This document shows positions 1 through 12,300 of a DNA stretch of 32,862 nucleotides, piece by piece; position 1 is the first letter of the stretch, and each line of letters opens with the position of its first letter. Below the pieces are notes generated by a model that saw nothing but the letters and a program-made list of their open reading frames with translations, was not told the DNA's origin and did no database searches. The stretch is from Saccoglossus kowalevskii (taxonomy: Eukaryota; Hemichordata; Enteropneusta; Harrimaniidae). The stretch is taken from NCBI RefSeq assembly GCF_000003605.2, contig NW_003129880.1, positions 25,609-58,470 of the forward strand, written 5' to 3'. A program made the position numbers and the translations under genes.

Positions 1-1249
1 TTGAAAACTGTCTACCAGTTGTCAATTTTGCAGGGCAGCAGCTTAAATATCACTACTTCAAGTTTATGTATACATTAACACCCAGGCTAGTTGTATGTAC
101 GATTGTTGTGACACTGTTCAACCAAAAACAATGCCCCGAGGGCGTTTTGAAGATAAACACATTGTCAATCATTTGTGAAAATTTTAAAACAAAAGGTCAA
201 AGCGTCTAGGAGCTATTTTTTTAAAGTTCTGGAATGTGCACTGAAAAGAAACTGATATAATTGCTAATTTGCATAACAATTCACTTAGTAAGAAGTTTGC
301 TTATGCTCAAAATTAAAATAGTTGTAACAGTTCCAAATTTAAATGTATTATCGTTTTCTAAAAAGTTAAATATAGTGCATAATATGGAGATTCCGTCATT
401 TCTTTTTTCACCATGTTTCTTTTTTATAATTTATGTACAACCTTACTAAATCTTGCTAAGCATTCAAAAGAGAGAGTGTTTGCACCTGTCATCTATATTT
501 TAAAATCGTTTTTTGAGTATGTTCCACTATTTACAATACCTATAGCCAAGACTGTTTGGATGATAAAAAGCAAAATAAAAATAGAATTACACTCCCAAGT
601 GCCCACGAACCTGCATCTCTACCTTAATGAAACTTTACTACATCATCTGTACATGCAGAATCAGATTGCTACGATGCATGCCACAGCACAGATTATTGAT
701 ACATACCTAGCCAAGGATTTCCAAATGTACTTTGTATATTGTCAGTGTCAACATATGGTAAAAATAAAGTTGTTGTAGTTCTTATAAAATGACTTGTCTA
801 GCATTGTTCTTGTAGGAAGAGTTGCTGTAAATCAAAAATCAACAGATATTATAAACAATGATAATTAAATAACAAAGTGTGACAAGTGTTTATTATTTGT
901 TCTGTTTTTCGGTTTCATACGACCATTTCAACATAGTTACACTTTGCCATATCACGAACAAAACTTCGGTCTTACTCGAAGGAAATCTTCAATCATTTTA
1001 GAGATTACCTAAATTATTCATTATATAGAGAAAACAATATAAACAACTGCATAGAAATTCGTATTATTCTAAGTGCCCTTATTCATCTCGAGTTTGAATT
1101 ATTACATTCGGATTGTCCATATACAAGCGCCAGTACAAACAAGTCCTTTCACATGGCATTTGCATCTTGAAATTAAACATTCTGTTCCGAATTCTCAAGC
1201 ATTTATTTCAAGACAAATAAAGCCACTGATTCCTTTGGCATCAAGAATA

Positions 1250-2760
1250 AGTCAAATCTTTTCTTTTTTCAACCTATCTGAATAAACTGGATCAGGTACA
1301 ACCTGTAGTGTGGCAATTTCTTGCATCCATATTATCACCTGGTGAACTGATTACCAAAGCCATCAGACAGATTATCTAATGTTTTCGCTTGAGATGTATT
1401 TCCTAATACTTGTACCAGAGCTAGCCCATCATTCAGTAAGCATAATTTCTATATTATCGTTAGGAAGTGATACTTTGATGCCAACATCAGTTTTGAGGAT
1501 GATTCCCACCTAACTCAAAATTTGTCATAACTTTTGTTAAAGAACATATGCAAGATTAACCGGCTTCTTACAGTCTATAGAAAAAGTTCCTATCACCTTT
1601 GACAATGGTGCTTTCATCTATGAATTTTCTGAAGAAGTGGTGTCAACAAATACTTACGTCTATCAATAACTCTGTTCTTAACCAACAACTCTCTATGCTC
1701 TACTTGCAACACGTTTTATTTGATATCCTACGGGACAATATCATTACATATAATACATTGTAGCTCTTTCAAATTGTTGAAATATCTGTTGAACAACATT
1801 TTAAACTTTCTGTAGTTCAAATGGGAGTGTGTCATTTCTAGTCGGGACAGCTTCTCTGTTATCAAAAATAGCAAATATTGCATTTTGAGAAGCGTTTCCT
1901 AAACTTCTTGATTTTTTATTATTTTTAGAACAATTCCATAGAACACAATGTTAAAAAAATATTGCATTTTTTGACATTTTTTAAAACCCAGATTTTTTAA
2001 ATAATTCAGAACAACAAAAGTACTTCACCATTAATAGTATATGATCTTTGCAGCCTATGTCACCAGGCTAGATTTTGAGATATTGCATAATATCTCTGCC
2101 ATAAGAACTTGTGGTAAAAGTGTTATAATAGCCTCAAAATGGCGACTTCCATTAAAATACAACCATCAATTTCTCGGAAAAAAAGGCTAGTGACCCCCAA
2201 GTTGTTTTAGGCCAATATCCTTATATTGCCTTGGAGTACAATTTATTGCAAGATTAATAAATTCTGGGCTTTTCAATATATGAGTAGGCTTCTGCCTTAA
2301 ACTCTATTTGTCTTTTAGCAGTTTCACTCTTATCAAACCACCAGCAGCAACCTTACATGAATAGTTCAATCGCCGAACAGCTGAAATTTGGTTAAACACT
2401 TCTTCACTGCGTATGATGATACAATTGCCTGCAAAAGATTCTCAATGTTTCTGGGGCCATTACAAATAATACATCTTTTCAATACACTGGATCCATCTTT
2501 CATAGTTGATATGATAATATGAGTGTTGAATTATCTAAATTTGCTGTATCATACTCCTGGAAGCAATCTACAGACAATGTCTTTCTCATTATCTGCTCTG
2601 AAACAGCATTTACCAGGACCTTAACTTCAATCATGTATCACAATATCAATTTCATTTAATCTCATTGCATTTAGGACATTGTGGGTTATTGCAAGATAAA
2701 ACGAGAAGATAAAACTTGTGTAGTTTGATCACTCATGTCTAGTGCCTGCTGGATAATTGA
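1250..2760 (-). pseudogene. Decayed coding-like tract, family not recognised
   Basis: On the minus strand several stretches read as ordinary protein for 25-40 codons and then continue in another frame after a stop or shift. Examples are about 2640-2520, about 2500-2370 (with a Cys-x-x-Cys near 2470), about 1870-1800 and about 1500-1330. This is the pattern of an old, broken coding sequence such as a transposon ORF. No domain could be named and no intact ORF remains. Confidence 0.3.
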
Positions 2761-5700
2761 AATTGAATCTAGAAATATATTTAATGGTGTATGGTGGTCA
2801 TTTTGTATTTATGCAAATTATCAAATATATATATAAAAAGCGGAGGGACTGTTTGTCTAAAATATTTTTTTGTCGAACTGAAGCTGTGGCGGACATTTCG
2901 GTTATGTAATTTAGGCAATTATAATGATACCTTGACAACTAGTATCCATCTTGAGAGTGTACTTTTAAGTTTCAGGGGATCGAGGGTGTAATCTTCTAGA
3001 CAAACACTTCTACAATGTAAGTGAGGTTCAAAGACAAACTAAGTCTATGCGACTAAGCCCTTTTAGTGTTAACGCACTCAATCTTCACACATTTATGGTT
3101 ATTTTACCCTATACACCCTGATTTGTGTATCCAGGGTGTCTTTCTGGTTCTGTTCAGTATGTACTTTTTCTCAACGGCAAATTTGTTGATAAAAAACTCT
3201 CATGCGTATTTTGGAGTGCCTTTCTAGAGGGAAAGTATATTATATAATTATGATTTGGTTGTTCACAGATATGCACTCAGAAGGTAGGTTATGTTGAGTA
3301 TATTACGCCGGACTTGTTCAGGCAAAATTGCTAACAAAGCTGAATTGCAGCTTATTTTTTCTTGAACATTTGTGCCATATCCGACTACAACAACTGTGAA
3401 CGATGCTACAAGCATCAATAAATTTCATCCTAAATGTCAATCATCGCAGGTGATAGGAAACAATGCCCACCAGCCAATTTCAGGTTGGAAGCGATCGTAT
3501 ATCAATGTGACCATGTGTGTAACACTGTAATTTATACATACACATCACAAGGTTCAGCCTTACAATGTCACAATGCATTTTAGTGTTCTCCATGACGAGA
3601 CTAATTAAAGAAGTTGATTATTCCACAGGCAAGGAGCAGCGGCCCACTGTACAAAATGAGCCGCAGGGACCACAAAACAAGCTTCATACCTATATGTTAA
3701 GTTGCTGCACTCAACCACCGCAAATCTTATATATCATAGCATAAAATAACAGAAAAGAGATTTAATATACGAAACAGCGTAACTAGATTAACAACTACTT
3801 TGGATTTTGTTAAATTAACCAGCATTTTTGTATTGCAGGTATTAAAAGGCTGTTTTTTTTCATTCAATATCAGCATATATGTTTTTGATTTTTGATATTA
3901 AAGGTATGACATTCGATGACCAAACAAAAAGCAAACATTAGTGACAAACCAGAGCAAATGCACTGGAAATAGACGTGAGTAGATTAAATTCGGAGGATCC
4001 CATTAGTGATTTGTTCAATACCTTGCAATTGTCTGGAAAGCCGCACATGCAATATAAATAACAAGCAGAAATCACGCCAGTGTGCGGTACAGAATTAATA
4101 CGCTTTATTAAGTTAATAGTGATTTTTTTACATAACGAGGAGGGGTGCTAAGGGAAATATTACTAGTTATATTAATACATGTCACAATCCATAAAACGAC
4201 ATACAATTATAAGACCAACTAGACTACACGCTCATCAAAATTACAATAATGCGTGAAGCATACACGTTATAAATACAAGCAGTAAATTAAGAACTACCAT
4301 TAGATGTTGGTAATATAACCGGTTAGACCTCACGAACACGTCACACAGTAACAAGTTCAGACTGTCCTAATGTCCGGTAAGTTCAACCGTTCACTTGCTC
4401 AACACTTTTGCTTCACTCAAAATAATCCAATTCCACTTCACAGTCTTCCACTCAGACTGTCCTCCATGCTCCATGCGCTACGACGGCTCACCACTCACAG
4501 GTCATCTGGAAAAGGTACAAGTGCATTCCATATTACCTGCCGTTTCAAACACAACTAAAGTAACAATGTATGGATGTATTCAACCGGGCTACCGTTCACC
4601 GTACAGTTGCTATGTGCTGGCGTCTTGTCTATCTCCCTCACCAAAGGATGGAAACTCCAAGTCTCAGGAATATCCCCAAGCTGCAAGACCAATTTGGCAG
4701 ACCTCTACTCTATATTCTTGGCTGACCAAATACAGTGAAGCTAACACTGACTCCCACCAACTCAAAGCCTGAACGCCTTGACAGTTGATAGTAAACTTAC
4801 GAGTCACCACGAGTAGAATTGCAGGAGATGCTCACTCTTGGGCAACTGGTGGACAACTAACCACATCACACTGCAAAATTACCAATGAAGTTACTTTTAC
4901 AGTACTATAACCTACATACACACATGACTAGCAAATAACAAATAACACCAAAATAGTGACAATTTGTCACAATGCGTAGCAATGGTAATAGCAGATTTTA
5001 TTAACGCAGTAATATTTATCAGAACTGTTCCTGGGGAACTCGCCACTGGTCATTGATTTGCATAACTGACTGTAAATTAGTGTGTGAAGTAGTGAAATCC
5101 AATAAATTGGTGAGTGAAAAACGGCTAAGAATAGACATTAGTGGCATCAAGAATGTTTTCAGAGCACCCAGAATAAAAAGATTATGTAGCAGAAGAGAGG
5201 TAACGGACAAATGACAATTATTTTGTGTAGTGTTGCTCTTCATCACACTAGAGTTTTTTGGGGGATTTCTTATAAATTGTATTGTACCTAAACATTTTAC
5301 GTTGAACATTTTATTATTCATCATAGACTCATATACATTGAAAATTTATATTGTTTTTATCTGGGAGACCTTTGACCACATGAGACATAAACAGTGTGAC
5401 GGTTCTGTACGTTCCTGTATGTAGAAAGCTCCTGGTCATTATACAGTCTGCCATTTTGGCTGGGTTGTGTTTATAACAGTCTTAGACACTAAGTTTGTCT
5501 GAACAATTTGTCTACGGACTCATCTTATTGTATGTTAACTTATCATAGAAGTATATTTCTGCAATATGTTTGTAATTGTAAGAAATTAATGTGAGAGATT
5601 TATTTATATATTTAATTATTATCACGGTATAAAATAATAACAGCCCACGCTCAGAGGTGAGGTTTATATATAAACATTACAAATGTCTGAAAGTAGATTG

Positions 5701-6710
5701 TGCTATATTTCCCAGAGGGAATCACAGACCCAGTCGTCCCTAATTGCATATTTCAGATGAACATACCATAATGAATGTACAGGTATATTAATTGCAACAA
5801 CAAACTGTGTGACGTCAGTCAGTCAGACACGACACGTACTTATTGGTGTATAACTAGTTGTTTATTGAACTACCGGAAAATAACATAGACGAGCCCTGAA
5901 CCAAGTACATCGAATTCTTATATACCCTCATGGGGATTCTGAACTTGAGCGGAAAACTTTGATACAAATATACAATACCATGATTAGTCAATAAAGATAT
6001 GTGGTTTGCCTTGCGGCGTTCAAGGTCTTGTCCGTTTTGTTACATTCAAGTACCAACCAAAGACATTAGAAAGAGATAAACAATGTATATAGTAGTATAA
6101 TAAAACGATACAATATCAGTAATAATATTAAACAATAAACCTTTCCATATATATTCTCGACAGTGGTATTTAAAATTGTATGGCGTGTTTCCACAAGATT
6201 GTTACTCAAGATTTTGAAAACAAAGATGTTCTATGTTTTGGGTGATCCTGATATCTGTTGAGTTGGTCTACATACTACTATAGTTGACCCAAGCATTTAA
6301 AATTGAGGTCCGCAGTCAAACTGAAATGGAAACTTAGTGTATCAGTTGGACGATCCAACAGAGTTGACACATATTTTAAATACCGAACATTTCTACACTC
6401 TAAGTAGTTCGTCCTTGGTGTTCAGTTATTATTATTTTGATTCTTCTCTAACTAATCGAGTAATTGTATTCTATTTTGTTATATAGTTATATCATTTTAA
6501 ACTGGTTAGGAACCCGCACAATATTTGATATTATTGGGGTTATTATTTGACCTGGCCCTGTTGCATTGTGACATTTGGATAGCTTAGATTGAACAGATTG
6601 TACGCTATTGTGACCTATATTGGACTACAAATATAATTATATGCATTTGAACTAGTTACACTTACACATATCTTGGTTGAAATTTTATTCACACTAGAGT
6701 GTATAATTAG

Positions 6711-6735
6711 TATATATATATATATATATATATAT
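6711..6735. repeat. (TA)n microsatellite
   Basis: A perfect TA dinucleotide run of about 25 bases. It keeps frames open on both strands, which explains the small ORFs with Tyr-Ile repeats around it. Confidence 0.95.
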
Positions 6736-8127
6736 GTTAGTAGTGTTCGAATTTTTCTTGTGCTAATTATTGTTCTTAAATACAGGTTTAAAATGTTTAA
6801 AACGTCTGCAATCAAGTATTCTTCCAATTGTACAGCTGGCAATGACATGGACGTCTATATACATCGGTTTGCCATTGTGTCAGGCTTATTTTGGCAAACC
6901 TACAAAACTCTGTTGTTGCTTCTTGCACATATGCAATAGCAAGGGGGACCCTACCATGTTAAGGAACAAATTGGGTCAAATCTCTTGTGTAGAAAAGATG
7001 GTACATGATAAACTACACCATGCCAATTTATTGAAGAAGACAACAATGCAAACATAAATATATACTGATACCTTTTTTATGCAACTGGGCACACCAATAT
7101 TTGTGGCTTTATTGAAATTCCACCTACCGACCGTGGCTTAGAGGGTCCAGAATATCTGGATTGTGACTTTATAGAATTAGTCCTCTTGCAGGGAAAATGA
7201 AACCATTAAGAACTTACATTTAGACCATGAAACTACAGATCGAAGAAGTACATTATTGGGAGTGTATAGTACCACACTTACAAACGTACCAGGCAAGTCA
7301 AACATTGGTTGCCGTGACATACAAATCCCCTTAATGGCAAACCGTAAAGTATTGCAACACAAGTAACTCGTATTGCAACACGTAAGCAATATGATGAAAC
7401 TATGAAACATTGAGTGGTCTGATTCACTTTACTGCTCACCAATTATGGTTATTAGGAATCCTGATAGAAGTCAATTGTATAAGGATACCAGGAAGCTCAA
7501 AAGGATCATAAGCGTTAATGCGATGTTTGCACAATTGGTTGATGGTAATTCTCGATCTCAAAACAGGGTTCTTTCAAATAATTTTAGCAATGGGACGGTC
7601 GCCATACTTTAGTTGGATGGCGATTTCGCTCCCAAATATACCAGGGAAAGTGTTCTATTTTCTTCGGGTAATGAGGTGTTCGTATAAAAAGGAATTATCC
7701 ACGCAAAAACTATGGATGATGTCGAATTTTATTAAAGGTTGCTTTAATGTTACCCCAACAAATCGTTTGGATGTGAAAATTGATTTTCTCCCCGATTCAT
7801 AGAAAACTGTTTCTCAATTTGTCTTTTTAAATAGTTCCAATCGGTGTTCAAGATGGCTACCCCCGTATAGTAAATATCGATGGATGAATCGTATTATCAC
7901 TTATACGCCAACTGACTGTGGCCATTCTCTGGCTGACCAGGGAAACTAATTTCACATTATCACGCCTCGCAAAGCAAATCATTGATGGGAATCCAGACAT
8001 GTAACAGGCTACGTAAAAAACATTCTATGTCCCCTAATGCAATATAGACTCGCCCAGAGTGGACGCGACCACGAGTCGGCGCCAGCGAATTTCGAAAGCG
8101 AACTGTTTAGTCAAAACCCAAGCAATT

Positions 8128-8159
8128 AGCCAATTCGCTAGCGAGTTTGCAAATTGGCT
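8128..8159. repeat. Imperfect palindrome
   Basis: AGCCAATTCGC at the left pairs with GCAAATTGGCT at the right, with one mismatch, around a GCTAGC-containing centre. It lies in a locally GC-richer patch (8050-8165). It could be part of an old repeat. Confidence 0.5.
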
Positions 8160-9077
8160 GCGCCAATACTTTTGAGACTTGCTTTAAAAGTGTGAAACTT
8201 TTAGAAGGCATTGCGAAAAAGCTATTCAATGGAAACTTTTGTTCTATAATTCTAGTGAACATATGTTTTAAACAAGTCAACCTGCCATTCGATAAACCTA
8301 TGCGTTCGGAAGTTAAATAGTTTTAAACACAATTCAACCAAAACGGACATTTTCAAATCATTTTCGATACCGTAATGCATCATACTGTTGGAAAGCTGTT
8401 AAAATAAGCTTTCATATGGTATATAATATGACAAAATTAACGTATTTGTTAGTAGTGTAATTGATTGTTTAAAATTCCTATAAATCATAGTGCGTTAATA
8501 CCGAATTTGAATGAAATCATCCAAAGCATGCCTACAAAACGGTTGTATAAACGAGAAGCGATGTCGACTAGCCACTGGCAGATTCAGAAATTCGGTAAAG
8601 GGGCGCGCTCCGGTGGGCTGAGTTTATCAGTTGATTTGTCAATTTTTTGCGGGCTGACTGGGCGGACGGAATCAAAGTCTCTACGTCCTTGACAATGTGA
8701 TTCAGACGGAAATGTAACCAATAGTATGTTTCTTCCCTACATTATTATTCTTATTGTTAATTCTTAGGTACTAGAATTAAGCAGCAAATTTCAAGATGCC
8801 GCAAATGTAGAACTAGGGAAAGTCATGTAATTATTTACACGAGCAGAATCTGTTTGACATGGTTTCCCGTGTGTTCGAGATTAAACCGCTATAATTGTTT
8901 GAGTTGAGTTTGAGTTGAGACACCTTAAACATATCCTATTGAGAGTGACGAGGAAGCCAAGGGACATATTTTTTCTTTCATCGCGTCCACTATTGCGAAT
9001 ACCGGCGTTATGGTAGTGTCACTGTCAAATATAAAAAGAAATTGACGCTAAGAATTAACATTTTTTCACGTGGAAAA

Positions 9078-9083
9078 TTTAAT
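9078..9083 (-). terminator. Possible poly(A) signal of gene A (ATTAAA variant)
   Basis: Minus-strand ATTAAA lies about 70 bp past the stop codon. It is the commonest variant of the canonical hexamer. No AATAAA was seen nearer to the stop. In AT-rich sequence a chance match is possible. Confidence 0.4.
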
Positions 9084-9151
9084 TATTGTTTTCCATCATT
9101 AAGAGTAGCACATTAGATTGAAAATCTAATCAAAATTTAAAACTGCAGCTT

Positions 9152-9319
9152 TCAATTCGCCAGCATAACGCTCTCGATCCATGGTTCGACGGCATCTACT
9201 CTGCCGTATAGTCCAGGCAAAACCGGCACAGCACAAGAGTGTTCGTTTCTAACTCCGATAACTCCAGCTTGATACCACCGAGATCCATCATACCACACCA
9301 AAGGACCACCATCGTCATC
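9152..9319 (-). CDS. Gene A exon 9: C-terminal S1 exon, nucleophile Ser is Asp
   Basis: One hundred and sixty-eight nt including the TGA stop at 9154-9152. It opens Asp404-Asp405-Asp406-Gly-Gly-Pro where active enzymes have Gly-Asp-Ser-Gly-Gly-Pro, so both the oxyanion-hole Gly193 and the nucleophile Ser195 are replaced. Asp405 (Asp194) is kept. Trp412 replaces Cys201. Gly425-Val426-Arg427 replaces Ser214-Trp215-Gly216. Pro-Gly-Leu-Tyr and the C-terminal amphipathic helix are normal for the fold. Confidence 0.92.
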   Translation of the reverse strand, partial: DDDGGPLVWYDGSRWYQAGVIGVRNEHSCAVPVLPGLYGRVDAVEPWIESVMLAN

Positions 9320-12300
9320 CTGTGCACAGTGAAATTAGTGAAGCACAACTTTAATATTCACAAACTCACATACTGAATCTAACTTCAGTTATTATGCTTT
9401 AAGCATAATTATAATAATAATTGTATAATACACAACAGGATATGCTTACCACACACGCATCCCTTCCTTCGATAGCACCGGCGCACATCAGTGATTCAGT
9501 CACGTCACCGTTATACCTGCCCGGAGCATTACACCAGTTATCGTCATATATATTTACTGGTGCTTGCATTAGGACTACAGCGCCAACTTCATCAACTGCA
9601 TTTGTAGAGTAGAAAAACAAATAAGCAACTTGGTTCACACGCTTTGCATACATATCATTACACCCATATAGAAGTCGTTTTTTTTTAAATATACCATAGC
9701 CCTTAGTCCTTATCTATAAATTTCTTCCTCATCATGTCATATCAAATAATTGTTCTTATTTGCTCAACGAAACCCCGAATAAATTGCATTCCAATGTTGG
9801 GTACTCACGTTGACTATGTGGACTTTATGAAGTAATAATTTATATTTATTAATCATGTATCGTTGATTAATGAGAAATATAATATATATGACATGTGCTT
9901 ACTTGATGGAGAACTAGCAACTGTAGAGCCCCAACCAGTAACCCATGCCTCAGTGCCGTTAGGGTACTGTGTTCCCTCCGCGGGTAAACATATATCCTGT
10001 ACCCAGTCATTAACATAAAGTATTGCTCCTCTAAGTCTCAACAAGGCAAAGTTGTATTCATCCTTAAACATTTCGAACTCAGGGTGAACAAATATCTCTT
10101 CAATATCCCAGGTTTGCTCATATGGGTCCGGTTGTGTATATATATGGTTGGCTGTAATAACATCGAACATCTCAGGATGATCCTGGTCTCTGTAATAATA
10201 TATAAGTATTGTAAATTAGATGATTTTCCTAATATAAATGTTACCGATTCTTTCAACGTTTGATCGTCCAGCACATCATTGCTGATAAGCAGGCCTGATT
10301 GTGCAATAACCCTTGTACACATTGGCGGCCGAGATCTCGTTAAAAGTGAGATTAGCAACAAAACTAGTTTACCCTTGAATCGGTGTTTAATTGTTACCTG
10401 TCGCCCCTATTTGTCATGACTGTTTAGGTGACGTAAAGATTGGGAGAATATAGCATATAATAGCTATTTGGTATCAAAAACAAGCCTTTCGTCTTGTTAG
10501 GGCCAAATCAACATTTTGTGTATTTAATTGCTCTTATATTTTTTGTATTTACTGCATGCTATGCTATATATTATTTACTGTAAACTCAGATAAAACCGTG
10601 TGGCGAATAGCGCCACCCAGAGTTATTGGTGAAAGTTATTTAATAGTATCAAGGTCAGTTCTTATCTGAGATTAAAAACAGGTGGGTTGGCAGTGTGACT
10701 CAGCCAACTGTACGGTACGGATGTACGTCTTTGAGATCCATCAATATCTTGATATTGCAAACTGTTTCACTGGGAATTGATTGGCTAGGAAGGTCTACAA
10801 ACACGGTGAGTGTTTAATGATTCACATGTGCTCTTTTGGCGGTTTAATTTTAGTGCCATTATGGTGCAAATATATCGTACACTGTTTACTGTGCCATTAG
10901 ATTGATTTGAAGTGTAAATAACTTCACTATAGCCAGAACAANNNNNNNNNNNNNNNNNNNNNNNNNNNNNNNNNNNNNNNNNNNNNNNNNNNNNNNNNNN
11001 NNNNNNNNNNNNNNNNNNNNNNNNNNNNNNNNNNNNNNNNNNNNNNNNNNNNNNNNNNNNNNNNNNNNNNNNNNNNNNNNNNNNNNNNNNNNNNNNNNNN
11101 NNNNNNNNNNNNNNNNNNNNNNNNNNNNNNNNNNNNNNNNNNNNNNNNNNNNNNNNNNNNNNNNNNNNNNNNNNNNNNNNNNNNNNNNNNNNNNNNNNNN
11201 NNNNNNNNNNNNNNNNNNNNNNNNNNNNNNNNNNNNNNNNNNNNNNNNNNNNNNNNNNNNNNNNNNNNNNNNNNNNNNNNNNNNNNNNNNNNNNNNNNNN
11301 NNNNNNNNNNNNNNNNNNNNNNNNNNNNNNNNNNNNNNNNNNNNNNNNNNNNNNNNNNNNNNNNNNNNNNNNNNNNNNNNNNNNNNNNNNNNNNNNNNNN
11401 NNNNNNNNNNNNNNNNNNNNNNNNNNNNNNNNNNNNNNNNNNNNNNNNNNNNNNNNNNNNNNNNNNNNNNNNNNNNNNNNNNNNNNNNNNNNNNNNNNNN
11501 NNNNNNNNNNNNNNNNNNNNNNNNNNNNNNNNNNTCGAGAATGTACATGAAAGTTTGTTTAACTATCGGGATTATTTAAAATAAAATGATCAAAAACAAT
11601 TTTATGTCACTTTCTCATTACCCAAAAGGAAAAGACTCTTCAATCGTTTAATATTGACAGTAATATCACCAGTTGGAAACAATTTTGCTACGGTCATATG
11701 TTAATTAATATTAATTCAACATAGTTTACTATAAATTTGGATAAAATTAAACTTAGCAATTACCTAAATTACAGACGCCTTTCCTGTCTATAAGCCTAAT
11801 ATAGTACCATTTTATCTTTCATATCCAACCGTTTAAATGTGACACATACTTTTTAGAAAAAAGCAGACATATACTTACAAATTTACACAGTGTCCTGCTG
11901 TCAATATCCACCGGCTTTTAATAATTGACCCGCCACATATGTGTATCCTATTCCTTTGTATAGCCACCTAAATAATACAGAAACAAAATATACCTATGGG
12001 ATCGCAATATACGGTAATCACAAATGGTCGCCAAAATTTCATTGGGGAGAGAAGGCACGTGAATTGCATTTGTCCCCCCCCCCCCCTCCCATATTGTTCC
12101 ACTCTCTACTGATGACGCGTTCACTGTTCGACTGACCCATGCTACTGTGTGGTATTTTGAACGGTGGACACGATGGAGAATGGAGCACTATTTGAAGGAG
12201 AAAAAATAGTCGTCTCTCTGTCTCTATCCCAGCGAGATCACGTGGTCATTTGAAAATAAAGTCTACCATCGGATTCCCAGCTATACATTTCTAGCTGTAG

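Larger units (their letters stand above)
1..9077. other. Gene-poor region downstream of gene A
   Basis: Apart from the decayed tract at 1250-2760, the TA run and the palindrome, I see no gene, RNA gene or well-bounded element. Open frames here are short, lack domains and sit in AT-rich sequence. 4370-4800 is less AT-rich with two overlapping open frames and could be an old repeat, but nothing identifies it. Confidence 0.6.

Noticed and set aside
7518-7802. Plus-strand ORF with a segment like a reverse-transcriptase strand (Leu-Asp-Leu-Lys-Thr-Gly-Phe-Phe-Gln-Ile)
   Set aside because: The short match is suggestive of an RT palm motif, but no Tyr/Phe-x-Asp-Asp box or flanking RT, RNase H or integrase sequence follows. 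Another frame of the same DNA also reads like protein. Not enough to call.
10059-10064. Asp302 of gene A (and the equivalent in B) as the true catalytic Asp
   Set aside because: Using it would need a three-residue shift against the Ala-Leu-Leu strand that follows the catalytic Asp in the S1 family. The ungapped alignment puts Asn at position 102.
10597-10620. GTGGCGAATAGCGCCAC-like sequence also seen near 28094
   Set aside because: The shared core, AATAGCGCCACC, is only about 12 bp with no further similarity at the two sites; chance or a minor repeat trace.
10886-11548. 220-codon minus-strand ORF
   Set aside because: Almost all of it is the N gap; only the edges are real sequence.
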